From Macrocystis pyrifera (lineage: Eukaryota; Sar; Phaeophyceae; Laminariales; Laminariaceae): a stretch of 64,000 nt of DNA. The DNA lies in assembly GCA_031763025.1 (NCBI GenBank), contig JASSKH010000006.1:2894958-2958957 (forward strand). The letters are read 5' to 3'. Made by a program: the position numbers and the translations under genes. Under the pieces are notes generated by a model, which saw nothing but the letters and a program-made list of their open reading frames with translations, ran no database searches and had not been told where the DNA came from. The first letter of the stretch is position 1; every line of letters begins with the position of its first letter. Shown piece by piece: positions 27,207-41,027 of this stretch.

Positions 27207-30200
27207 GAGCCTAAAAATCGCGGCAGGACGCAAAAATCTCCTCAGATTGCCGGGCGCTACCGCGTACCAGGTATATACAACCATAGCAATCTAGCCAACT
27301 TATACCCAATCTCTCTACTTTCAAGGGCCGTTTTTACTTCATGATGGTATTCAAACATCCCCTCATATTTCGGCGCAAAGTGGGATAAGTTATGTTCCCC
27401 TGGGCATGGACAAACTCGGCTCGGAAAGTTAGTCCCAGGGGGGGTGTACTATTATACTGATCACAAAATACGGTACTTCGCTGCCTCGTAAATATGAGTT
27501 AAAAGTAGGGTGTTCACTTTGGAGCAAAGTATTTTTTTTTTTTGTCCTTCTGACCAGGGGAGCACAGAGCACACAACGACGAAAATCGTGGCTTTGGCGA
27601 GAGACCTCGTCAAGATGTTCTCACAAATCGGCATTCTATTATAGAACACATCGCACGCACAACGAACGGGCTGCTCTGCGAATATCTCTCGTCAAGAAAT
27701 TTCCATGCAGTGTGTATGTATATAGATGCATCGCATCGCTATCGCACACACAAACGAAAAATGGCGGCCCTGGAAATATCTCGTCAAGCTATTTTTTTTT
27801 TTGACAACGTAGATACTAATAGACGCATCGCACACGCAACGACGAAAAATGTGGCTCTGGAATGATCTCGTCAAATATATAATACCGGCATATCATAGAG
27901 ACGGCATCGCACACGCACACAACGAAAAATGGCGGCTCTGGAAGAAACTCGTCAAGATATTTCCATACATTTACGTAGGCGCATCGCACACACAACGAAA
28001 AATGGCGGCTCTGGAAATATCTCGTCAATATGCTTCCATAAACATAGACGCATCGCTCGGCATTTGCATTCTCCAGGTTGGCGACAAAAATCAGCTATTA
28101 CGAGGGACCATAGTAAACAGGACCAAACATTGTCAGTAAAAATACATGAATATATAGGTTTTTGTGTGTACCATAAGTCCTATTTACTACTGGTCCCCCG
28201 TGGTACTGTACCTGGTAGAAACTTTGCGCGCGCGCAGGGGGGGGGGGGGGGGGGGTTGTCTTGAGAGGCGGAGAAATCGCACCTACCTGCAAGGCTAATC
28301 AGATCAACAACATCAGGAGACGGCATTTTTCACCCCTCGACAAGACAGCAACTTTGCCTTGACATGCCTTGACTGACACCAAATTACTAGGTTTCAGTGT
28401 GGAACAATTGGCCCTACTACATACACCCTAACAGGGCACGTTTTCGCTTTTGCTTGGCCTTTGTCTCCTGACATCTTTGTCAGATTTGCATGTAAATTCA
28501 GTACGGTTGCAAGGTTAGCAGGAGGTGCCGTAGATGTGTATGGCCTACATGATACCAAATGGGATCGGGGCGTGAGGTGGGCCTCCAGCGGTTTCCGCAG
28601 AGAGCAGTTTATATTTCTGCACCAATACGTAGGAGCACGACGCCAAACGGGACAGGCCCACTGCGGGGTCAAAACACCAAAACTATGTGAACAGGGCGAC
28701 AGGAAGTAAACAAAAATGTATTCGAATCTACAAGAGCCTTGCGCGCACGCGCAATTTCTCCGCCGGTTTGTTTTCTTGCATGCTCTACACGGCAACAAAA
28801 GCAGCGACGGGTTAAATTGGCATACGAGATATGTTTTCTTTTATGCGTGGAAGTGTGGTGAGCTTAAGCTTCCTCTCTTTTTTTCCATCCCGCCAGGGGG
28901 TAAAAAAAAACCCCAACACCAACAAAAACAATGACAACAACAGCAGGAGTACTACGGCTACACCAGCAAAAATTATATCAAGACCTCAAGAGGCGGACGG
29001 ACCGGTGGGATTCATGCCAAGTTGCTGCAGCAGGAGACCTATGGGTTTGACCCCTTGAATGGCCGCTCCCTACACTAATAACAGTATATTAAGGCCGAAC
29101 AAGGCTTTGGGGAGCCCAAAAGAAGCCGGTATCTTCATAATAGTACCGTTCTGGCCGTTAACATAAGCAACGTTCGATGTTCATATCAGAGTCCGAACGG
29201 GGATTGTATTCCCGGTGTGAACTCTGATATAAACCTCAAACGTGGGTTGTACAATCACCGCTCGGACTCTCATACGAACAAAAAAACTTGGCTTGCACGA
29301 TAGTCTCCGTTCGAACCCTCACACGAACATCAAACGTACAGACAGTAGCTGGTAATCCCCGTGCGGGCGATCATACGAACATCAAACGTAGCTTGTTATG
29401 ATTATCCCCGCTTGGGCTCCGATATGAGCATCAAACGCAGCTTACATGATGCCTGCCCGGACTTTGATCAGAACATCGAACGCACCGTAGCTTACCCCTG
29501 GTACACGATAATGCCCCGCTCGGACTCTGGACATCGAACGTAGCTTACATGATAACATCGGGACTCTGATAAGAACATCAAACGTATCTGGTAGCTTAAA
29601 TTCCAGGCCAGGGTGGCTTCTTTGGGCGAGCAGGAGGGGGAACTACTATTACGGGGGGCCATAGTAAATAGGACCAAATATTGTTAGTAGAAATAGGCAA
29701 TACATAGGTTTTTGTGCGTACCGTAGGTCCTATTTACTATGGTCCCCCGTAATATATACCTCTTCGGACTTGAGAGGGGGAAAACTGACGAAAAAAAAAA
29801 GCGACGTTTACGGCGACGGCTACCGTGCGTGATCGGGGATGGGGTATATAAATCGGTGTCCGAGTTACAGCAGTACAACATGCCGTGAGTCACGCTCACT
29901 GGAGCAAACATGCTCCCACTCCGTGTACTGTACTGCTGGGTGCTCGCGATGCTTCGTAGACGGTTGGTAACGTCAAAGTCTCTCGCTCGTTCGGTTGGTC
30001 GAGATCGATATGTCGGGAGCCCCAAGAGGTTGATCAAGTCAAGAGGTTGACAAGCTGGTGGAGAGGGACAACTGGGAAGCAATCCTAGTACACTGAGGAG
30101 GGGCTCAAGGCAGATCATACGGTCTGAGTCGACCGGACTTCATGATACTGGTCGTTACCTTCAACCTTTCGGCGAGAGCCGCCTTCTCCAATCATTACAG

Positions 30201-32742
30201 AAGCGATAGGGTTTCCACATGGGATTCGGGGAATGCCATGGGTTCCAGTGTTGCGAGACAAAACAGCAGTAATTATGTAGTACGCCCAAAACTCTAACCT
30301 GAACCCCAGACCCTTGCAGCCCTACCCGAAGGGATTTTGTCCGGCGAAGTTCCGGTACACAAAACGGATCGACGAAATGCTCGACCATGTCATAAAAATG
30401 GACTACACAACAGCTGTTTCCTCCGTTTTCCGTTCTATATGTATCATACGTTAGTGTACTTGCTGTAACGTGGAGAAGGCCACTCGAGAAATATGCCCAG
30501 CGCATACATACATCATGCATCCAACGGCTGCTGACCCTCTGCCAGGCAACCCCCTTCGCTTGGCGAACGCACGAGCAGGGCTGGCTGAACTCGTGGTTCC
30601 GGGTAATATTCTTACTGTGCACGTAAACGCTGTGGGATTGGGTGTCTGAACTGCAAGTAACTATTAATAATAGCAGCCCTTGTACGTGTGCCCGCGCGGG
30701 CGAACTTCTTCAGACGTGCCAGCCTAAAACGATGCTGTTTCCGTGAGGCAGCACGGTTTGGTCAAAAAAGAGACTGTGAGAGATTTTTTTCCCGTCGGCC
30801 AGTTTCCTCTCCGTTTCGGTTTTACTGACGGCGGTCACCTCCCCGACCCGGAGCCCCAGCCCCAGTCGGAGGCCTGCTTGGATGGTGTGCCGTGGGGTGG
30901 TTGTGGTTGAAAAGGGTGTCTACTGCCGTATTTGCTGTACGGCCACATCCACAGCAAGGAGTTTTTTGTGTGCGGGCAGAGATCTGCGTATTAATAAGCG
31001 GAATCAGTAACGACAGCTCCACCACACGCACGAGATGAAACTAAACTACCGTAGTGCGTAGCTGGTGCTCGAACCGCTGTGCGCCCACACTCATCAACAG
31101 TCAACAGACAGCTGATATCGTAGGACCTATACCGCCTTTCTATAGTTTGTGGTCGCAATTCGTAGCTGGGTCTCAAAAGGGTCAATACGTTACATAACAA
31201 GGTTGATACCTACTGGTACCCCCTACTGGTGCCTCTACTGGTACACCTACTGGTACACCTACTGGTGCCTGGTATAGTGTTGGTATAGCACCTGGTATAT
31301 GCCGGATGCCGGAGCATACGAAGTCTTTTTACGGGTGCACAGCAGCAGCGGCAGCAGTACTGCGAGTCTTGTCATCAATCATACATACACAAGACCGATA
31401 ATGAGTGTTGACAAAGACAGCAGTCTCACCGGAGGGGATGACAAGTTCCCAGTGGTCGCCCTCCTTCATCAGCTGCATCGCCTCCGTCCACCCCCTGATC
31501 ACCTGTTGGCACAGCAGCAACACCAATACTTGTTGTAGCGGCTGTTTTCGGTGCAAGTGGCTTATCGTTGTCACGCCCGCGGTCGGTGTTTATGTATGCA
31601 AACGTCGGGGTTCGTGGCCATCGTCATCATCGTCGTTGTTTAGGCGCACGCTTTTTGTCCTTCGTGGTTGTTGTCCGCGTTGAAAGCACGCAAGAGAGGA
31701 TAGCCGTCGTTTTCGCGCACTTGTTGCGGTTCATGTCATGGCGCGTTAGGTTATAGTTGTCGTCCGGTGCTGTTCCCCGTTGTCGTCGTAGAGCGTGAGC
31801 GAGGCCCGTCGCGGGGTACCCAAACCACAACTACAGCAGTAGGAAGCCCCTATGAGGGGGCCCTACGAGTAGTGTATTTGTGGGACCGGAGGTGCGTTTA
31901 TACGCCGACGCCCCCGAGTCGACCGGTCAACGGTTGTGCAAAAACGGCGCGCACGAATTTGAAGACCGTCGTATTCCGTTTCCGCTCGACCTTTTTAGGG
32001 CCGCAGTCCCGTTGGTGGGACAAGTCTACTCGCATCAGTAGAACTTGAGTGGTTTGTCCTCGACCGAGACCCCAGTCCAAAAAAGCTAAAAAGGTTCACA
32101 AGAGGTGCCTTGCCTTGCAACGGGCTGTAACCTACTCTTGTCATCGATGACCGAGTCACACCCAAAAAGAGCAGTGCAAAGGATTCTAGCCGAGTGTTCC
32201 CACCTCCCACTGCTACAAACACAACTGACCCACCCAACCAGGTGGCTGGCGTCGGCGGAGAGCCCGCTGTTAGAAAACCACCCCGGGTAATAAGGTCAAT
32301 CACCCCGGGTGATAAGGTACACCACCCCGGGCGACAAGGTAAACCACCCCGGGTGATAAGGTAAGCCACCCCGGGTGATACGGTAAACCACCCCTGATAA
32401 TACACAAAAAAAAAAAACGCAAAAAATGATTACTCGGGGGATCACCATTATAATTAATTATGACTGTCAATAATAAATAAACCGGCGTAGAACGTAGCGT
32501 GTAGCCAAGACGGTGAACAAAAAAAACAAGAAAGTTGCCGCGCGGCGCACCTGGTTAGGGGCGAAAGCGGTGGGCTTGCCTCGCTTGAAGGAGCTATCAA
32601 ACTCCTCCCCGGTGATGGTCGTGCCTGGACTCCCGCGATGAAAAAAAAAAAAAAAGGAGGAAAAACAATGCATGCGTCGCGCACCGAGCCCCGACATGCA
32701 CAAAAAACACCAGTATGGATAACATAACCAAGGACACGAGGA

Positions 32743-32779
<37 letters not shown>

Positions 32780-33547
32780 GGACACGGGAAAGAGGGGAGG
32801 TGAGCGTCTAGACACAGAGAGAGAGAGGAGGGAGAGAGGGACCGACGGCGAGAGAAAATTCACGTGAAGCTCAACTAAACCGCTACTGCAGCTCCACAGC
32901 GGTATTAGAACAGTCTTAAAAAGATGGTCAATCTACTGCATACCTACGTTTTGAATGATTAAGATGACAAGGCGGCGGTCAACTAACTTTTGTGGGGGGG
33001 GGGGGGAGGGGGTTACTACCTGGGGAATGGTTGTCTGGTTCGAAGCGTGATATCAATCAAGTGTGTACTGCTGGTGTAGCGTACCCCACGCGGCCTGCAG
33101 CTCGGCCGTTCAGGAGGACGCCAAAAGGTTAAATCTGCTGCTGTGTCCTTGTTGCATGCATCGCAGGCTGCCAACACGCACCAGTTTTTTTGTTTGTTTT
33201 GTTTGTTTGTTTCATCCTGCGGTACACCCCAGTCGTACCTGCGTCCTTGTTGTATAAGTATCAAAGGCTTCCAACACACACCAGTCGTTGTCAATCTATC
33301 ATCGGCCCCCGACACACACGAGTCGTGCGATTATCATCATCGACTGCCCCAAAGGCCGAAGGCGGGCCAGTCACCCAGCAGAGGTTGCATCCGGGGACAC
33401 CCCAAAACAAAAATCCCTCGTCGCAAAATAACCCCCCCCCAAATCTCCGTGTAACAGCAGCATCGATCACCACTGCAGTATCACAAACATCGGTTCATAC
33501 GATCATTTCGTGCCAAAATTCTCGGTGACAACAGATAATTATTGCGT

Positions 33548-33584
<37 letters not shown>

Positions 33585-34850
33585 CGGGGTTCTCATTTTT
33601 GCTCGCCTTAAGTCATTTGACCATCGATCACGCATCCCTTTCGAGACGGAGCACCGTTCCTACTCCTGATCGGGACACCTTCATCAAGTTGCGCGCGCGC
33701 TGATTACACTTCCCCCATACGATCGTGGTTTCCTTCTTTATTTTTAGGTCATCTTTTGTCCCCTTCCTATTTCATTTCCCCCTATCACACCTTCTGCGGC
33801 CACCGTCTAATAATACTATTATTAATAACAATTGTGTATATGCTACAGCATCATATATTCATACCAGGGACGTAGGTGTAACTTTTTTTGTTTTCATCGT
33901 CACTTTTTTTCTTTCCAGCCTACATAACTCGTAGGAGGTTTTATCCTCAGCGAGCTTCCGGACAAGCCGTGGTCACAGGTCTCGCCCCTTCTCCCTCCCC
34001 CCCCCCCGGTATATACGCGCCTTTATTTTTTGTCGCGCATAGGGTTCAGCATTCCCGCTGCTACTATTAATAGCAGTGGACTACTAATTTACTACTGTAA
34101 AATCTATTGTCACATTATAAATTATTAATATAGTCGGGTCGTTGGGGTGGCTCACCTGTCACTTGGGGGTTGTTGATTCAGAATGAACTATTTTCCTATT
34201 TTCGGAATTCGGGCAATCACAAAACACTCTAAAATATTCATCAATGATGATTAATCACGACATCGCCATGACTGGTAAGTTCGGCAGTATTTATACGAAT
34301 ACTACTAATATTATTAATAATATCAATACTTTTGTCATTACTGATTAGTACTGCAGCCGTCGCAGAACCGCCAATACTGCTTGCTGCTGTGTGAGTTGTC
34401 TTCCCATCGTTACTCGTAGGGTCGCCAGTGCTGGATTGCGAGTAAAAACCCCATGTATTCCTCGAGAGTCGAAGGATGGTCGTGCGCGTGGCAAGGGGTT
34501 TATGGTTACAACCTAACCCTTGCACTACAGCAGCAGCAGCAGCAGCAGTAACAGTCGGTGCAGCATTAGTGCCGCCAGGCACGTATACGAGTGTGTGTGT
34601 TCTTCACATTACACCGTTCGTTCTACCCGTTTACCTTAGGGCAACAGGAGAAGAAGTGGAAGAAAACCCGACCAAGGGAATGCGGAGAGGAGGGGGCACA
34701 GGAGCAAGAAGGGAAACTGCAATGGACGAAAGTAGGAAGGAGATGGCAGACAGGGTAGCAAGGTACCACGCAGACTATTAATAGGAAGTAGAACATGCCT
34801 ATACTATTCGTGCCACCAACTGGTGCAGCTGGTTCGAACGTGGTCTTCCT

Positions 34851-34892
<42 letters not shown>

Positions 34893-37800
34893 CTCCTTAT
34901 TTATTTTTTTCTTGCGCTGATCCTCTGTGATTTTAATTTTAATTTTTATATATCTCTTCCTATCTTCGATTGATAAGCCTTATTGAAGGAGTCGTGTGGC
35001 GTGGGTGGATGACGAGCCTGCTTTGCTTGTTTCGTATTGTCGGACGCCGAGGGGCCGGGCATAGTTGACGAACGCTGGACGGAAGCGGCAGACAGGTAGC
35101 AAGGTACCAGGCGGACTAGCAGGGGGAACCTGGCTGTGCCACTCGTACCATAAACTGCTGCCGCTGCCTGGAGGATGCTTTGTGCTTTGGTTCGCCTGCT
35201 ATTTTCCCTTGGTTCTTAGTCTTACTCTGTTGACGAGTAATGGTGTGTGCGTATTTATTTATTTTTCCAGCTCTTTATTTTCAAGTGCCTGCCACATCCC
35301 CTGCGGGGGGGGCACGACGGTTTGTTTCTTATATATTTTTTCGTTTATTCTATTCTTTCTATTTGTCTTCTTTGTTTCGTTTCGTTTCTGTATTTCATGG
35401 AATGTGTATGTCGTGCCTGTAATATCCAGTACGATGACATGGCATTGCATTGCCCACTGCTTGCTGTGCTTACTGCATACGTGGCAACGTAGTATTAACA
35501 TCTCTGTGTATCTCTCTAGGATTGAAGAATCGGCACGGACACTGGTTGGGCTGGATGTCGACGGGTAGAAAGAACGGTTTAATGTGAAGAAAACAACAAT
35601 TAACAGCATCCAGCACAACCAGTGCCCGTGCCGATTCTTCAACCCTATCATTAATAATAGAGAGATACAAGTTCTGTGGGCAAAAAACTACGGCACAGCA
35701 GAGATACTATTAATACATTGTTGCACATGGAATAAGCGCACGGAGTAGACAATGCGATGCCATGTCATCATACAGGATATGACAGGCACGATATACATAT
35801 TCTATGAAAGAGAAAAAACGAAAGAAAACAACGGAAAACAAATACGAAGAAAAAAAGAAAACAAATCAAAAGAGAGAAAGGAAAAAAAAAAAAAACTGTC
35901 GTGCCTCCCCGCAGGGGATGTGGCAGACACTCCAAAAAAAAGCGCGCTAAAGAAATAAAAAAGACCACACTACTTACAGAGTGAGACTAAGAACCAAGGG
36001 AAAAATAACAGGCAAACCGAAGCACAACGCACCCTGCAGGTAGCGGCAGCAGTTTGTGGTACGAGTAGCATAGCCAGGTTCTCCCTACTATTACGCGTAT
36101 AGTCCGCTTGGGACCTTGCTACCCTGTCTGCCGTCAGTACGTCGTACGTGAGCCCACAGCAGTAGCAATTCCAAGCAAATATGTCAACATGTCCAAGCGA
36201 GGCAAAACGTGCGCTGTCAAGGGTGCAGGGCCGGGTGTTCTAGACTCAAAACTTAGTAATTTGGGGTCAGTCATGGCATGTCAAGGCAAAGTTGTTGCCT
36301 GTAAAGGAGTGAAAGTGCTGCCTGCCTGCGTCCCGGCATCTACCTCATGTCAAGTAGTTTGTCCTCAGGGGAGTGGACTGCTATTCATAAACGAGTCAAA
36401 AATACACACATACATGCTGAACTTCACGTGTGTACGTAGCCGGGTCGGCCGCTGTGACTGGAGTATCGTACTGCTGCTGTATCACACGTACATACACGCC
36501 GCTTCAGGCCTACCGCCCTAAATTGAGTTCACCTCAATCAATGTCGACGAAGTTTTTAAGAGATAGACCCTGTAATTTGGCGTAGATACGTGAACCCCTG
36601 TGTCAACCCATCACCGAATGGGGCGTTTTTTGTTCTTGTTTTTTTGCCATATTTTTTCGTTTTTGAATCTTACGGGATACAGAGACATACAATTTTTCCG
36701 GCAGCCCAGAACGAAACAAAAAAAAAAACTCATTCGTCCACGGCTTGGCAGGAGACACGTGCGCCAAAATTTCCGGGTAAAAACGACGTGGACATTCGGA
36801 CTTTCGTGCCGTAAAAGTGCAAACAAATGTGGGGTTGCCTCTGAATTACTTTGTTTCAGTCTACGGGATCAACTTTGAGGGTAGAAATATATATGAGTTG
36901 ATACTGATCTTACGGAGTAACTTTGTTTTTTCAGCATTTGCGCGAAACGTGTTTCAGACATGCTTCGGCACGGAGTGTGTGTGTGTGTGTGTGTGTGTGT
37001 GTTCTTCACATTAAACCGTTCTTCTACTCGTCGACATCCAGCAAGCCCAGTGTCCGTGCTGATTCTTCACCCTAGAAATATACGAGCTCTGTGGTCACAG
37101 ACTACGACACAGATATAACACACCGTAATGCATTAATAGCCTACGCAATACCATGCCTTCGCACTACAGTAGGTGCGGCCGACACAACATACATACATAC
37201 GCCAGCAACCAAAATACACCATAAAGAAAGAGAAGCAACGAAGAAACCAAACCGAAAAAGAACAAGAAAAATAAAAAGAAAAAGGAGAAGAATCCCAAAT
37301 AAAAAAATAAATAAAATGGGAAGCCAAAGCTCAGGCACATACTTACCCCGAGCACGAGCCAAAAGGGACGTGCAAGGGGGAAGATACGAGAAGGAAAAAA
37401 GGGGACTATGCATCCCGGCGAACACTTAACCAAGTAAAAAGAGCAATAATGAGTGGGGCCAAAATACGCTCGTCACCCACCCACTACGTAGTAACATAAG
37501 GATAAGAAGGGAAAAATATAGGAAAAAGTTAATGGAAAAAAATAAAAATACAAAAACGAATGGCCGCAGCAGTTGGCGGTACGAGTAGCAAAGAAAAGTC
37601 CAACCTATATTAGTCGGCCTGGTGCCTTGCTACCCCAGCCTATCTGCGGTACCTGGAACCGGTTCGTGCCCAAAAAAAGTACCACCTTGTATGAAAAAAG
37701 CGGTTCTTCCTACGGTAACGCCCGCTGTTTATGACCTTTTTTTTAAGGCCCGTGGCTGGTCGGGAGACATTTTTCGCCGCTGGCGCCAGCTCTACTGCTG

Positions 37801-38279
37801 TAGGACCTCAACTACAATTACGGTCAAGCTATTACGAGGGTCCACAGTTAACAGGACCCATGGTATGCATAAAAACCTATACATTTACCTATTTTTACTA
37901 ACAATATTTGGTCTTATTTACTATGGTCCCCCGTAATAACCTCTTTCGCTGTTCGTGGCGGTCAACACAATTCCACCTTATCAATGTGAAATTCGAGTGC
38001 ATGTTGCGATCGGCATTCATTCGTGGTGGGACAGTTTTTCCGGGAGTGATATATAGGCTTGAACCAGCTCGTTCACGATTTATCGTAAAGTTGCTTGTAA
38101 AATCGTTCGTCGCTTTCTTCCACGGAAAACGTGGCCACGCGTACGGAGCCGGCCGGAGTGCAGACGTTTCGCTTTGCTTTGCTCGATAACAGCAGTGAAA
38201 CCTTGATCTCACCAAAGCATCCCATCCACATGCCGTGGGGCGCTCCTGATGCACGCATACGAAAACACCAACTAACTTG

Positions 38280-38341
<62 letters not shown>

Positions 38342-40995
38342 CGCAGCCACAGCAGCAGAAGCCACGGCGGCAGAAGCAGCCGCAACAAGAGCTTAGAGGT
38401 GTTGTTTTCGTTCGAGCCGGAATATTTTTCCGCGACAGCTTGTCTTTTTCGCCAGGCTGCAAGGGCGTGCGTGCGTTGCGCCCCGCAAGAAAAAACCACG
38501 CGCGCACGATCTCCGCTACATCATATACCGGGTATTCAACAAGCCGGTTTTCCTAATCAGTAGAGCTCCCCACATATTCTGTGTACTGGACGAAGGCCCT
38601 CTATTTCTAACCCATGTTTGACTGGGTTTGAATGGCTTATCGCTAGGGCTATTATTAATAGTCTTAATATTCGTACATTAATACTAGAGAGATGCAAGCT
38701 CTGTGGTCGCAAAACCACGCCACAGATCAATGCCATATCATCGTAATGGATAGGCATGGCACAACATACGCACTCTACAAATGAGAGAAAACAAAACAAC
38801 ACAAAAAAAAGAAAGAAAAAAAGAAAGAAGAAAAAAAAAAACAAAATAAAGAAGCGTCGTGCACCTCCGTAGGGGATGTGGCAGACTATGTAAGTACAGA
38901 ACGACCTAAAGAAACAATGCCTATACCTGGTTCATAAACAGAGTTGAGACCAAGCGAGAACAAGGGAAACAACAGGCAAGCCAAAGCACAAAAATAAATA
39001 AATCGAAAAAAAAACACTCTTCATGCTGCCGCCAGCAGCAGTTTTGTGGTACGAATAGCACAGACAAGGGGCTACACACTATTAATAATAGCCGGTCGTG
39101 CCTGCAGTCTCCGGCCTGCTTTCGTCAACCATGCCCCACCCCCGGAGAGAATGCGTCACACGATACCAAACAAGCAACAACAACGAGAACAAGCAAAGCA
39201 GGCTCGCCATCCACCTAGGCCACAAAACTCCGGCACAAGGACAAAAAGGGGGGGGGGGGGAAACAGTACCAAGAAAATCACGGAGGATCAAAGCGCACAA
39301 GGAAAAGAAAACAGAGGAAGATCACGTTCGAACGGCACGAGTAGCATACAAATATAGACATGTTCCACTTACGGCCTGGTGCCTTGCTACCCTGTCTACC
39401 GTCTCCTTCCTACTTTCGGCCACCGCGGTTTCCCTCGTACTCCTCCTGTTGCCCCCCCTGCCGCCGTTCCCTTGGTCGGGTTTTCTTCCACTCCTCCTGT
39501 TGCCCCACCTGCCGCATTCCCTTGGTCGGGTTTTCTTCCACTCCTCCTGTTGCCTCCCCTCCCTCCATTCCCTAGGGCACCACCCACGGTGGATGCGCGG
39601 CGCTGCTTACCCACTTATGCCTCATCCTCGCGCCACCTCACCATCAACCGTTCGGCTGCTTGAACGGACCCCCGGTATCACTTCCCCGCCCTTTTTTGCT
39701 GGAGTGGGCCACAGCGCGGTCTCAACACCAAACACCAAGGGGGAGCGTTCCGTCCATCCTTCGACTCGAAACTCTTCAAGGTATTCGAATATGAATCTAC
39801 GCCAAGTCTTGAACTGTCCGCCGGGTCTCGGGTTTCCACAGCCAGTCATCGTACCGGACATTACCCGACTGGGTAATCGCTCCTTGCTTTGCCGTGCCAC
39901 GCCCCCCGCTATAAAGAGCCGCCGTTTACGGATGGTCGTTTCGATCCTCTCGCAACAATGCTCTCGCAACGAAAGAACGTTATCTTAAGGGCCTTCGCGT
40001 GCGAGAGGGTGGCGTGGTCGGTACGAGGTCGGCGCTGGAAGCCAATGACTCGCAAGAGGACTTGGCGGTCGGGCCGTTCGAATCTTGGCAAGGTGTTCCG
40101 CTCCGAGGGTCCACGTCACGCACCCACACACCGGCACAACGGGGTCTCGGTCACCTCGGCCTTTCAGACGAAGAGGGGCGGTCGTCCTATAATACAATCG
40201 ACGGGTATATATTAATAGAAATAGCCAAGAACACGCACACCACACACAGTGAACCTCAACCATTGTCTCGAATACACACATTAATAAGTGGCGAGTGGTA
40301 AGCTCACCTCTTCGCAATCAAGGATTAAATTGCCTTTTTTCCTAGAGCGGTAGAGCTTTCGAGAATGGTTGACACATACCTGGCACCATGTGCGAGACAA
40401 AGAGACTAACGCTAACCATCGATTGATTGTGTCTGACTGACTTACGATCAGTTATATTCGTCTCGTACAACAGAGATCAACCATTTTCTCGAAGTTGGCA
40501 GGCTGTCGTATTATAGGCTGCCCTGCTTTCCGATGACAGTGATAAGACCAACTATCGTTGTGGGGTTTGTTTTAGCTATTATTTCTGGAGTTTTAAGCGA
40601 TTTCCGAAGCCCAGAAATCAGAACCATCCATTGTGGGACAGGAAATCATCCAATTTCTTTGTCTCAGTTCCTATAGGGGGCAAACATCAGCGAATCCTCT
40701 CACAACCAAGCCGAGTTCTGCTCGGTCCTTGGTGCCTCCAGGAACTGAGAATTACTTGAATTTTGGGTACCATCACTACAGCAGCCGCGGTACTACTTGC
40801 TACCTATCAGCCGAGTACGTCCGTCACCAACGCCAAAGCATCACATGTGGTGAGCTTTAGCTTTTATTTATTTTTACCAATCGGCCGGAGGATAAAATAA
40901 TGAAAGAAAAAAAATCACACCTACGGCGTGCTGTACCATACCTACGGGGTACGGCGCTCGTGTAAGATATGGCTTCTCCCTCATATGGAAGCGAT

Positions 40996-41027
<32 letters not shown>

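Noticed and set aside
27565..29595. CRISPR-like arrays
   Set aside because: Units are degenerate along their whole length, with no constant repeat and variable spacer pattern. They are ordinary minisatellites in a eukaryotic intron.
36108..36521. A 137-residue plus-strand protein
   Set aside because: It overlaps dispersed repeat H, which also occurs inverted at 28.3 kb, and shows no recognisable domain.
39622..39969. A gene or retrotransposon ORF on the minus strand
   Set aside because: Coding-like residues in places, but no family motif, no splice support, and equally open frames on the other strand. Kept only as an unassigned GC-rich block.
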